DNA from: CTSoil-043 sp963821235
GTDB taxonomy: Bacteria > Chloroflexota > Limnocylindria > Limnocylindrales > CSP1-4
Length of the DNA stretch: 64,000 bases
Reading direction: 5' to 3'
Assembly: GCA_963821235.1 (NCBI GenBank)
Contig: CAWGCS010000002.1
Location: forward strand, 186,001 to 250,000
Part shown: piece after piece, positions 30,797-38,929 of the stretch
Layout: every line of letters begins with the position of its first letter
How positions within the stretch are numbered: the first letter of the stretch is position 1
Position numbers and translations under genes: made by a program
Notes under the pieces: model-generated
Databases searched by the model: none
Told to the model about the DNA's origin: nothing
What the model saw: only the letters and a program-made list of their open reading frames with translations

Positions 30797-32275
30797 GTGC
30801 CCGTGACCCACGACCCTCGCGTCCTCGTCGCCGTCGACCTCGGGACCTCCGCCGTGAAGGCCGGGATCCTGGCCGCGGACGGACGCCTGCGCGGCTTCGC
30901 CCGCGTCCCCTACGCGCTCCTGCTGGACGGTGCTCCCGGCCGGGCCGAGCAGCGCCCCGACGCCTGGTGGACAGCCCTCGTCCGGGGGATCGGGATCGCC
31001 CGCACCCAGGCGGCGCTCGACGGGCCCCTGGAGCCGCTCGCGATCTGCGTGGTGGGGCAGGGGCCGACGCTCGTGGCCACGGGCGCCGACGGGCGCGCCC
31101 TGGCCCCGGCGATCACCTGGCTCGACCGTCGGGCAACGGACGAGACCGCCGCCGCCGCCGCGGCGGTGGGGCGCCAGGGCTGGGTCGTCGGGCTGCTGGG
31201 CCGGGCGCGGCTGCTGGCGGCGCTGCGGCCCGAGATCGTCGATCGGTCGGCCTGGCTCCTCGCCGCCTGGGATCACGTGGCCCTGCGGCTCACCGGCGTG
31301 GCCGCCGCTGCGCTCCAGGACCCGTCGGAGGCGATCACCCCCGCGGAGGCCCGGGCGGTGGGCCTGGACGAGCGGATCGCGCCGCCGGCCGTCCGGGCGG
31401 GAACCCTCGTCGGGCCGCTCCTGGCCGGCCCCGCGGCCGAGCTCGGCCTTCCCGCCGGACTCGCCGTCGTGGCCGGCGCCAACGACGCCATCGCCACCTT
31501 CCTGGGGGCAGGGCTCACCGCCCCCGGCCAGGCGATCGACACCGGCGGGACCTCCGGCGGCTTCGGCCTCTACGTGGACGGCCGGGTGGCGGCCCCGCCG
31601 CTGTGGACGGGTCCCGCGCCGCTGCCCGGCCTCTTCTACGTCGGCGGGGCGATGGCGGGGACGGGCAAGGCGCTCGACTGGCTGGTCGGGGACGCCCTGG
31701 GGGGCGCCGCGACGTTGGCGGAACTGCTCGCAGAAGCGGCCACGGTCCCCACGGGCGCCGACGGCCTCCTCTTCCTGCCGTATCTCGCCGGCGAGCGCTG
31801 GCCGCTCCACGACCCGACCGCGCGGGGCGCCTTCGTGGGGCTCACCCTGCGCCACCGCCGGGCACACCTCGTGCGCGCCGTCCTGGAGGCGGCGGCCTTC
31901 GCCCTCCGTCACGTGGCCGCGCCGGCCGTCGCCGCTGGGCTGCCGTTCCGCGAGCTGCGCGTCACCGGCGGCACGGCCGCCAGCGGCCTGTGGAACCAGG
32001 TGAAGGCGGATGTCGTGGGCGTCGAGGTGGCCGTGCCCCGCGTTGCCGAGGCGTCGGTCGCGGGTGCCGCGATCCTGGCCGCCATCGGCGCCGGGCTGGT
32101 GGCCGACGAGCGGGCGGGCATCAAAGCCCTGGTCCGGATCGCCGAGCGGCTCGCGCCCGATTCGGTCGCCCGCGCGGTCTACGATCGCCTGGCGCCGGAG
32201 TACGAGGAGCTCCACGCCCGCCTCGAGCCGGCCAACGCGATCCTGGCCTCGGTGGAGCGGTCGGCCCGGGCCTGA
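30797..32275 (+). CDS. FGGY-family carbohydrate kinase (xylulokinase-like)
   Basis: A 492-residue kinase with both actin-like domains. It begins VLVAVDLGTSAVKAGILAAD (phosphate-1 motif) and has AITWLDRRATDET (substrate region), VVAGANDAIATFLGAGL, AIDTGGTSGGFGLY and the C-terminal signature ELRVTGGTAASGLWNQVKAD. Xylulokinase is the nearest recognisable member, but ribulokinase or another ketose kinase remains possible. Two GTGs, at 30797 and 30803, compete as start. TACCAT at 30789-30794 is eight bases from the second, and no ribosome-binding site is present, so translation may be leaderless. A sugar-binding lipoprotein gene follows. Confidence 0.85.
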   Translation: MPVTHDPRVLVAVDLGTSAVKAGILAADGRLRGFARVPYALLLDGAPGRAEQRPDAWWTALVRGIGIARTQAALDGPLEPLAICVVGQGPTLVATGADGRALAPAITWLDRRATDETAAAAAAVGRQGWVVGLLGRARLLAALRPEIVDRSAWLLAAWDHVALRLTGVAAAALQDPSEAITPAEARAVGLDERIAPPAVRAGTLVGPLLAGPAAELGLPAGLAVVAGANDAIATFLGAGLTAPGQAIDTGGTSGGFGLYVDGRVAAPPLWTGPAPLPGLFYVGGAMAGTGKALDWLVGDALGGAATLAELLAEAATVPTGADGLLFLPYLAGERWPLHDPTARGAFVGLTLRHRRAHLVRAVLEAAAFALRHVAAPAVAAGLPFRELRVTGGTAASGLWNQVKADVVGVEVAVPRVAEASVAGAAILAAIGAGLVADERAGIKALVRIAERLAPDSVARAVYDRLAPEYEELHARLEPANAILASVERSARA

Positions 32276-32463
32276 GCGGGCTTCAGGGCGCGGGCAGGCC
32301 GCCTCGGGCCGGTCCGCCCGTCTCCCGTGCGGTCCGCACGCCCCAGCCGGCCGGTCGCCCGCCGCAGGTCGTCCGCGATCCCGTATCCTTGGCGCGGCCG
32401 GCATCCACCCGCCCCGAGCGGCCCCGCCCCCGGCCCCCGACCCGTCCGACCGGAGGTTCACTC

Positions 32464-33537
32464 GTGCTCATCCCGCGCCCGTCGACGCCGCTGCGGCCAT
32501 CGCGGGTCGACGCGCCTCGCGCCGGCCGCGTCGTCGCCCTCCTCGCCGCCGTAGCCCTCGGCGCCGCGGCCTGCGTGCCGACGGGCAGCCAGGCGTCCCC
32601 GACGCCGACCCTCGCTCCGACCGCGTCGCCGTCCGCCAATCCCTACACCGGTGCGACGGGCGGCAGCGGGGCGGGCGTGAAGCTCGGCTACGTCTCCTTC
32701 GGGGAGCTCGTCCCCTACGTCTTCCAGATCTCGGAGGGGATCCGGGCGCAGGCCGCCCTGGCCGGCGCTCAGCTCGTCGAGTGCGACGCGAAGCTCGACG
32801 CGAACCGCGTGGCCGACTGCATGAAGCAGCTGGGCGAGGCCGGCGTCAAGGGGATCATCCAGTTCCAGGGCACGCTCGCCGACCCTGTCGTCGTCTGCAA
32901 CGAGACGCCGGTCGGCGTCCCCGTCGTGGCCGTGGAGTTCACCCAGGATCCGTGCGCCAAGACCCTCGTCATGGCCGACGACCTGCGGGCGGGGCAGATC
33001 GCCGGGCGCGCGGTGGGGGAGTGGGTGAAGGCGAAGTGGTCGTGCACGTACGACGCGTACGTCAGCTTCGAGTCGGCCGCCGCGGCCACCAAGAGCCAGC
33101 GTCGCATGGAAGGCTACCGGCAGGGCTTCAGCGCCGTCTGCCCGGTCACCAACGAGCAGGTCGGCCGGGCGATCGACACGGAGGCCAGCGCGAGGACGGC
33201 CATGACGAACCTCCTGGGGTCGCTGGCCGGCAAGTCGCGGATCATCGTCGTGGCGATCAACGACGACGCCGCGCTCGGCGCGCTCGACGCGGCCAGGACG
33301 GCGGGTCGCGAGGCCGACGTGTGGGTCTCCGGCCAGGGCGCAGAGGAGCGCGTCCGCGAGCTCATCCGCACGAACGAGCACTACATCGGCGACGCGGCCT
33401 ACTTCCCGGAGCGCTTCGGGGCGACGATCGTGCCGGCCCTCCTCGACCTGGTCGCCGGCAAGACGGTCCCGGCGCAGCTGCTCATCGAGCCCGCCTGGGT
33501 CGACGCCACGACGATCAATTCGGTCTTCCCGCAGTAG
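32464..33537 (+). CDS. Periplasmic-binding-protein-like lipoprotein (sugar ABC type, Peripla_BP_4)
   Basis: A 357-residue lipoprotein. The signal peptide ends at lipobox LGAAAC (Cys37) and is followed by a Ser/Thr/Pro linker to about residue 70. The fold VKLGYVSFGELVPYVFQISE, GVKGIIQFQGTLADPVVVCN and IIVVAINDDAALGALDAART is typical of ribose/xylose-type binding proteins. It begins at GTG with GGAGG about 10 bases upstream. No permease or ATPase gene accompanies it, so it may serve a transporter elsewhere or act as a sensor. The preceding FGGY kinase hints at a pentose or related ligand. Confidence 0.85.
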   Translation: MLIPRPSTPLRPSRVDAPRAGRVVALLAAVALGAAACVPTGSQASPTPTLAPTASPSANPYTGATGGSGAGVKLGYVSFGELVPYVFQISEGIRAQAALAGAQLVECDAKLDANRVADCMKQLGEAGVKGIIQFQGTLADPVVVCNETPVGVPVVAVEFTQDPCAKTLVMADDLRAGQIAGRAVGEWVKAKWSCTYDAYVSFESAAAATKSQRRMEGYRQGFSAVCPVTNEQVGRAIDTEASARTAMTNLLGSLAGKSRIIVVAINDDAALGALDAARTAGREADVWVSGQGAEERVRELIRTNEHYIGDAAYFPERFGATIVPALLDLVAGKTVPAQLLIEPAWVDATTINSVFPQ

Positions 33538-33586
33538 GCCGCCGGGGCCTGCACGGGCCGGGTAGCCTGCCCGAGGCGGCCGAGGC

Positions 33587-33620
33587 CGCGGAGGCGCCGG
33601 ATCGGGCCCGCGCCTCGGCG
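33587..33620. terminator. Bidirectional hairpin between convergent genes
   Basis: An 11-base stem with one mismatch (33587-33597 pairing with 33610-33620, arms CGCGGAGGCGC and GCGCCTCGGCG) fills the 85-bp gap between the convergent binding-protein and hydrogenase-protease genes. Its position suits termination in both directions. Confidence 0.5.
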
Positions 33621-33622
33621 GG

Positions 33623-34126
33623 TCAGGGGGCGGCCGTCTCCCTCGGGGCGTGGGCCTCGATCGCGGCGGCGATGGCGGCGGCGAACGCGGGCAGGCCGGC
33701 CCGAACCGGCTCCGTCAGCGGCGATCCCACGTCCCAGCAGGCGCCGCCGATCCCCACGAACGTCCCGGCCGGAGGGGTGTCGCGGAGGGCCGCCGCGAGC
33801 GCGAGCACCTCGTCGAGCGGCAGCTCGTGCGAGGAGCGCGGCTCCGGGCCCCGGCTGGTCCCGACCTGCCTCCTCGCCCGCTCGACGAGCGCGGGGAGCG
33901 GGCGCACCCAGATCTCGCCGGGCTGCAGGCCGGCCACGGCGTCGACGACGACGCACGGCGCGTCGGCCGGGAGGTCGAGGAGGAAGAGGACGTCGAGCTG
34001 GCCGACCGGCACGACCTCCGCCCGGGCGCGAGCGTCCGGCGGCAGGAGCTCGACCGCGGCGAAGCCCGCGGCGTCGTCGCCGCGAGCCGGCTCGCCGCAG
34101 ACGAAGACCGGGACGCGGGAGGTCAT
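33623..34126 (-). CDS. Hydrogenase maturation protease for the group 3b enzyme
   Basis: A 167-residue member of the HyaD/HycI peptidase family. It starts VPVFVCGEPARGDDAAGFAA, where the Glu and Asp residues are the nickel-sensing ligands, continues with APCVVVDAVAGLQPGEIWV and has the third-ligand region SSHELPLDEVLALAAAL. It removes the C-terminal peptide of the large subunit after nickel insertion. It is the last gene of the minus-strand hydrogenase operon, 30 bases after the large-subunit stop. The product FVGIGGACWDVGSPL is also family-like. Its substrate is therefore probably the subunit encoded at 34157-35476. Confidence 0.88.
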   Translation of the reverse strand: MTSRVPVFVCGEPARGDDAAGFAAVELLPPDARARAEVVPVGQLDVLFLLDLPADAPCVVVDAVAGLQPGEIWVRPLPALVERARRQVGTSRGPEPRSSHELPLDEVLALAAALRDTPPAGTFVGIGGACWDVGSPLTEPVRAGLPAFAAAIAAAIEAHAPRETAAP

Positions 34127-34156
34127 CGGGACGCTCCGTTCGTGCTGGCGGGACGC

Positions 34157-35476
34157 TCAGGCCTCCTCGATCCGCAGGTCGAGGAAGTGGGTGGCGCAGC
34201 TGATGCAGGGGTCGTAGCTGCGGATCATCTGCTCCAGCCGGAGGGTGGCCGCGTCGTGGGGGAGGTCGAGGACCTCCTTGGCCGCGACCACGAGGTCCGC
34301 CTCGATGGCCGCCTGGTTCTGGCTCGTGGGCGGGACGATCTGGGCGGCCCGGATGCGGCCCGCCTCGTCCACCTCGTAGCGATGGAAGAGGAGCCCGCGC
34401 GGGGCCTCGGTGGCCCAGGCGGCGACGCCCGGGCGCCGCTGCCAGGGCACGAGCGGCTCGGAGGGGGGCCGGTAGGCGTCGATGATGTCGAGCGCCTCGG
34501 CGAACGCGTGAACGAGCTCCACGGCCCGGGCGACGATCGAGGCGTAGACGTTGGTCCGGATCAGCTCGGCGTAGCCGGAGGCGGCCAGCGCCTCCTTGGC
34601 CAGCGGGTGGAGCTGGTCGCCGGCGAGCGTGACGCGGGCCGCCGGGCCCAGGAGGTAGACGCCCTTCCCGTCGATGGAGCGGGCGTGGAGCGCGTTCGAG
34701 CCCTCGACCTGGAACTCCTCGAAGGCGTCGCGCCATGAGGTCGGGGAGAGGTCGATGCCGTCGGACGAGACGATCCGGCCGTCGTTGTAGGGGTACTCGG
34801 CGGCGTGCTTGAGGCTGACCAGGCGGGGCTCGCGGGCGAAGGGCGGCATCGTGAAGCCAGAGACGATCCCGACCGTCTCCAGGGCGATCTCGAGGCCCTC
34901 GGCCAGGGCCGCCCGGTGCTCGCGGAGCTCGGAGGCGCGCGGCGCGCGGCTCCAGCCCCCGACGCGCACGCTGACCGGGTGGATGGGCCGGCCGCCCAGG
35001 ATCTTGATGAGGTGGTTGCCCGCCTTCTTCATCCGCAGCGCCTGCTCGACGAGCGGCCGGTGGTCGGCGGCCATGTCGATCGCGCTGGGGTAGCCGAGGA
35101 AGTCGGGAGCGTGGAGGAGGAAGATGTGGAGGGCGTGGCTCTCGATCCACTCGCCGCAGTAGAGGAGCCGGCGGAGGGCGCGCGAGGAGGGGTCGATGCG
35201 GACGCCGAAGAGGTCCTCGAACCCGTGGACGGCGCTCATCTGGTAGGCGACCGGGCAGATCCCGCAGATGCGGGCGACGATGTCGATCACCTCGTCGGGC
35301 GTCCGCCCGACGACCAGCTGCTCGAAGTAGCGGGGCGTCTCGAAGATGCCCAGGCGAGCCTCGACGACCTCGCCATCGCGGACGCGAAGGCGGAGGGAGC
35401 CCTCGCCTTCGACGCGGGTGAGCTCGCCGACCTCGTAGAGGCGCTCGTCCACCGCCTTCCTGGTGGCGCTGCTCAT
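34157..35476 (-). CDS. Group 3b [NiFe]-hydrogenase large (alpha) subunit
   Basis: A 439-residue catalytic subunit. Nickel ligands are C71/C74 in RICGICPVAYQ and C424/C427 in SYDPCISCATHF. Protease cleavage after H430 would remove the nine residues FLDLRIEEA. HALHIFLLHAPDFLGYPS and RGLLFHRYEVDEAGRI are typical of the sulfhydrogenase/NADP-linked 3b group. It oxidises or evolves H2 in the cytoplasm, coupled to NAD(P) through the beta-gamma fusion. Its ATG overlaps the small-subunit stop (ATGA). The enzyme is complete, with no missing ligands. Confidence 0.93.
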   Translation of the reverse strand: MSSATRKAVDERLYEVGELTRVEGEGSLRLRVRDGEVVEARLGIFETPRYFEQLVVGRTPDEVIDIVARICGICPVAYQMSAVHGFEDLFGVRIDPSSRALRRLLYCGEWIESHALHIFLLHAPDFLGYPSAIDMAADHRPLVEQALRMKKAGNHLIKILGGRPIHPVSVRVGGWSRAPRASELREHRAALAEGLEIALETVGIVSGFTMPPFAREPRLVSLKHAAEYPYNDGRIVSSDGIDLSPTSWRDAFEEFQVEGSNALHARSIDGKGVYLLGPAARVTLAGDQLHPLAKEALAASGYAELIRTNVYASIVARAVELVHAFAEALDIIDAYRPPSEPLVPWQRRPGVAAWATEAPRGLLFHRYEVDEAGRIRAAQIVPPTSQNQAAIEADLVVAAKEVLDLPHDAATLRLEQMIRSYDPCISCATHFLDLRIEEA

Positions 35477-36327
35477 GCCTTGCCTCCCGTCGTCGCGGCC
35501 GGCTCGGCCGCCGTCGCTTCTCGTCCGCTTCGCGCGCCACCGTGCTCGGTGACCATGCTCCGGAACGGCTCGGCGTAGGCGGTGAACCCGGCGAACAGAC
35601 GCCCGACCTCCTCGCGCGGCCGGTCGCCGGCCATCTGGAGGTGACGGGTGAGGCCGGCCGCGTTGGCCTGCTCGCGCGGGCCGAAGCAGCCGTAGCAGCC
35701 GCGGCCGAAGCGCGGGCAGATCGCCCCGCAGCCCGTCTGGGTCACCTGCCCGAGGCAGGGGATTCCCTTGCTGACCATCACGCAGACGACGCCGCGGCGC
35801 TTGCACTCCATGCAGACGGCCTCGTCGCGGAGCTGGGGCCGGCGGCCCGTCGTGAGGGCGGTGAGGAGCTCGACCAGCTGGCCCGGATCGATCGGGCAGC
35901 CGCGCAGCTCGGCGTCGACGGTGACGTGCTCGGCGATCGGCGTGGAGCGGGCCAGCGAGTGGATCCACTCTGGATGGGCGTAGACGGCGGCCCGGAAGGC
36001 GTCGTGGTCGGCCCAGTTGCGGAGCGCCTGGATGCCGCCGGCCGTCGCGCAGGCGCCGATCGTGACGAGGTAGCGGGTGTGCCGGCGCAGCTCGACGATG
36101 CGCTCGAGGTGCATCGGCTCGGAGACGGAGCCCTCCACGAAGAGGACGTCATAGGGGCCCGGCGAGCGCGTCGACGTCGCCTCCGGGAAGTCCACGATCT
36201 CGAAATGGTCGACGACCGAGAGGAGCTCGTCCTCGAGGTCGAGGAGGGTCAGCTGGCATCCATCGCACGAGGCGAACTTGACGACGCCGACGCGCGGGCG
36301 CGCGCTGACGGGGGCATGCGATGTCAT
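35473..36327 (-). CDS. Group 3b [NiFe]-hydrogenase small (delta) subunit
   Basis: A 284-residue iron-sulfur subunit. The proximal-cluster ligands start at C21/C24 in KFASCDGCQLTLLDLE, with VTIGACATAGGIQAL and ELRGCPIDPGQ adding the remaining ones. A further region with CMECKRRGVVCVM, GIPCLGQVTQTGCG and RGCYGCFGP adds cysteines for the additional [4Fe-4S] clusters seen in 3b enzymes. It passes electrons from the NiFe site to the beta-gamma subunit. The start shares one base with the stop of the upstream gene (TGATG), and the stop overlaps the large-subunit ATG. Confidence 0.92.
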   Translation of the reverse strand: MTSHAPVSARPRVGVVKFASCDGCQLTLLDLEDELLSVVDHFEIVDFPEATSTRSPGPYDVLFVEGSVSEPMHLERIVELRRHTRYLVTIGACATAGGIQALRNWADHDAFRAAVYAHPEWIHSLARSTPIAEHVTVDAELRGCPIDPGQLVELLTALTTGRRPQLRDEAVCMECKRRGVVCVMVSKGIPCLGQVTQTGCGAICPRFGRGCYGCFGPREQANAAGLTRHLQMAGDRPREEVGRLFAGFTAYAEPFRSMVTEHGGARSGREATAAEPAATTGGKA

Positions 36328-38318
36328 CAGATGCCCTCCCGGCCGAAGATGTCGCCGAGCTGCCCGATCGAGAAGACGGGGCCGTCCCGGCAGACGAAGT
36401 ACTTGCCCATCTGGCAGTGGCCACAGAGGCCGATCCCGCATTCCATGTGCCGCTCCAGCGTCACGTGGATGCGGGATGCCGGCACGCCCCGCCCCGCCAG
36501 CGTGGTAGCCGTCGCCTGCATCATCCGCTCGGGACCGCAGACGAAGGCGATCATGTTCGCCCCGTCCCAGGCGGCCTGGTCGAAGAGGTGGGTCACGATG
36601 CCCACCCGGCCGGTCCAGTCCGGCCCGGCCCGATCGACGGTCAGGCTGACCTCGATCCCGTCCTGCCGGCCCCAGCGCTCCAGCTCGTCGCGGTAGAGGA
36701 GGTCGGCGGGGGTGCGAGCACCGTAGAAGAGCTTCACGTCCCCGAACCGGCGCCGGTCGGCCACGATGGCCTGGAGGACCGGCCGCAGCGGCGCTAGGCC
36801 GATGCCGCCGGTGACGATGACGAGGTCGCGCCCGACCGCGCGGTCGAGCGGCCAGTTGTTGCCGAGGGGGCCGCGGAGGCCCACCTGCTCGCCGACCTGG
36901 AGGGCGCACATCGCCTTGGTGGCGGGGCCGGCGCCGCGGATGGTGAGCTCGATCCCGTCGGGCAGGAAGCGGCTGATGGAGATCGGCAGCGGCGGGAAGC
37001 CCGGCAGGGCGACCATCGCGAACTGGCCGGTGCTCCCCTGGGCGAAGGCCGGGTCGGTGCCGGTCAGGGTCAGGGTCGTGGTGTCCGCCGTCTCCTGGCG
37101 GGTGGCGACGACCCGGGCGGTGACGAAGTCGTTGGGGGTCGCGGCGACCGGCTCGACGATCGGTGTCTCGGGGACGAGGGGGACGGCCGGGGCGATGGCG
37201 TTGAGCTCGTCGCGGACGTCGATGCCGACCGGGCACCAGGTGATGCAGCGCCCGCAGCCGACGCAGCCCGACTGCCCGAACTGGTCCCACCAGGTGGCGA
37301 ACTTGTGGGTCAGCCACTGCCGGTACCGGTCGCGTGGCCGGGAGCGGAAGCTGCCGCCGGCGACCTTGGCGAAGCCGGGGCTGAAGCAGCTGTCCCAGCC
37401 GCGGCTCATGACGGCTTCGGAGCCGGAAAGGTCCGTGGCCTGGCTGAGGGTCGTGCAGAAGCAGGTCGGGCAGGCCAGCGTGCAGTTGCCGCAGGTGATG
37501 CAGCGCTCCGCGACCTGGGCCCAGCGCGGGTGGTCGAGCTGGGCGAGCAGGCGGTCGGGCAGGCCGGCGGCCGGGACAGGGTCGCCGATCCGGGCGCGGA
37601 CCGCGGCGACCGTGGCCGCCGCGCCGTACTGCTCGGCGGCCGAGGCCGGTCGCAGCGGAAGCTTCTCGAGGAGCTCGCGGCCGGCCGACGTGTCGGCCTC
37701 GACGAGGAAGCCGCCGTCGAGCTCGGTCAGGAGGACGTCGTAGCCGCTCTCCACCTCGGGGCCGGTGCCCATCGAGGTGCAGAAGCAGGTCGATGCGGCG
37801 ATGGTGCACTGGACGGCGACGATGAAGACCTGGGCCCGCCGGGCGAGGTAGTCGGGATCGACGAAGGCGGTCCCGGTGAAGACGCGGTCCTGGACGCCGA
37901 TCGCCGCGAGGTCGCAGGCGCGGGCGCCGAGGAACGCCATCGGCCGGGTGTCGACCGCCGCGGGCGCGAACTCGACCTTGTGGCCGTCCCGGGTGGCGCG
38001 GGTCAGCGGCACGAGGGCCGGGAAGGTCCACTTCTTCCAGGCCGTGGGACCGACGACGTAGCCGAAGAGGCGCTCGTCGCCCCGGCTGCGGAGGCGGTAG
38101 CGGCCGGGCGTCTGCTCGTCGCCGATGCCGCGCGGCAGGTCGTCGACGGAGGCGATCTCGTCGAAGACGATCGCCCCGTCGGCGACGGTCGGGCCCACGA
38201 CCGTGCGCCCATCCTCGCGGAGCAGGTCGATCAGGACCTGGAGGTCGGCGCGGGCCAGGAACCCGGGCCCCTCTAGGACGGGCCGGTGGCCCCGGTTGGG
38301 GGCCATCTTCGTCACCAT
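36327..38318 (-). CDS. Fused beta-gamma electron-transfer subunit of the group 3b hydrogenase
   Basis: A 663-residue protein joining two subunits that are separate in the classical archaeal enzyme. Residues about 1-365 match the beta subunit, with iron-sulfur ligands CITCGNCTLACPTCFC and CVGCGRCITWCPVG. Residues about 380-663 match the gamma subunit, a ferredoxin-NADP reductase-like FAD/NAD(P) module (SRFLPDGIELTIRGAGPATK, LVIVTGGIGLAPLRPVLQAI) ending in a [2Fe-2S] site CGIGLCGHCQMGKYFVC. It links the small subunit to NAD(P). The start overlaps the upstream cNMP gene by seven bases. Confidence 0.9.
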   Translation of the reverse strand: MVTKMAPNRGHRPVLEGPGFLARADLQVLIDLLREDGRTVVGPTVADGAIVFDEIASVDDLPRGIGDEQTPGRYRLRSRGDERLFGYVVGPTAWKKWTFPALVPLTRATRDGHKVEFAPAAVDTRPMAFLGARACDLAAIGVQDRVFTGTAFVDPDYLARRAQVFIVAVQCTIAASTCFCTSMGTGPEVESGYDVLLTELDGGFLVEADTSAGRELLEKLPLRPASAAEQYGAAATVAAVRARIGDPVPAAGLPDRLLAQLDHPRWAQVAERCITCGNCTLACPTCFCTTLSQATDLSGSEAVMSRGWDSCFSPGFAKVAGGSFRSRPRDRYRQWLTHKFATWWDQFGQSGCVGCGRCITWCPVGIDVRDELNAIAPAVPLVPETPIVEPVAATPNDFVTARVVATRQETADTTTLTLTGTDPAFAQGSTGQFAMVALPGFPPLPISISRFLPDGIELTIRGAGPATKAMCALQVGEQVGLRGPLGNNWPLDRAVGRDLVIVTGGIGLAPLRPVLQAIVADRRRFGDVKLFYGARTPADLLYRDELERWGRQDGIEVSLTVDRAGPDWTGRVGIVTHLFDQAAWDGANMIAFVCGPERMMQATATTLAGRGVPASRIHVTLERHMECGIGLCGHCQMGKYFVCRDGPVFSIGQLGDIFGREGI

Positions 38319-38794
38319 GCCTTCACCTGTTCTGTGGCGAACAGATCCAGCATCTGGAGGCGCGTCGCGTAGAGGCGCCGGGCGACGGCCACGAGGACCC
38401 GCGGATAGAGGGCGGTGGCCAGCTCGCAGTCCTCCCGCAGGGCAGCGCGCAGGGCGGAGCCGTCGAAGACGATCGCCTCGATGTGCTCGATGGCGATGCC
38501 CGTGGAGGACGCCCGGAACGGCGGGACGAGCGCCGACCAGAGGTAGACGTCGCCAGGCTCCACGGTCAGGATCGTGATGTCCCCGCGCTCGGGGACGAGC
38601 GTCCGGAGGGCGACCCGCCCGTGGACGAGGATTCCGAAGGTGTCGCTCGTTTCTCCTTCCCGGAAGAGCTCCGTGCCGGGCTCCGCGGTGAAGCGGCGAC
38701 CGAGCTCAGCCAGGCGTGTCTGGGCCTTCTCGGTCAGGCCCGATGCGAACCACGACGTGTTCAGGGCAGCGACGAGCGCGGCGGTCTCGTTCAT
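38312..38794 (-). CDS. Cyclic-nucleotide-binding-domain protein without a DNA-binding domain
   Basis: A 160-residue protein that is essentially one cNMP-binding beta-roll (residues about 20-125). It contains ELFREGETSDTFGILVHGRV and GDVYLWSALVPPFRASSTGI followed by a helix. The Crp/Fnr helix-turn-helix is missing. It is the first gene of the group 3b hydrogenase operon, overlapping the next start by seven bases. Proteins of this type commonly precede 3b hydrogenase genes. It might regulate assembly or activity through a bound ligand; it cannot act as a classical Crp activator. The Arg that contacts cAMP phosphate in Crp was not clearly identified. Confidence 0.8.
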   Translation of the reverse strand: MNETAALVAALNTSWFASGLTEKAQTRLAELGRRFTAEPGTELFREGETSDTFGILVHGRVALRTLVPERGDITILTVEPGDVYLWSALVPPFRASSTGIAIEHIEAIVFDGSALRAALREDCELATALYPRVLVAVARRLYATRLQMLDLFATEQVKAW

Positions 38795-38929
38795 GGAGCC
38801 AAGTCTCCGGGCCGGGCGGCGCAGGCGGCAGGGCCGAGCGACACGCAGCGGCGGGCCGCTCGTCGCAGCGGGTCGGCCCGGCCGGCACGGTCGGTCGCGA
38901 TCGTCCGCCGGCCCCCGGACCGGCCCACG

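Noticed and set aside
32010..34217. Long plus-strand frame running from the kinase gene into the hydrogenase protease.
   Set aside because: It overlaps the binding-protein gene in another frame and is composed of Arg/Pro/Ser-rich sequence without domains.
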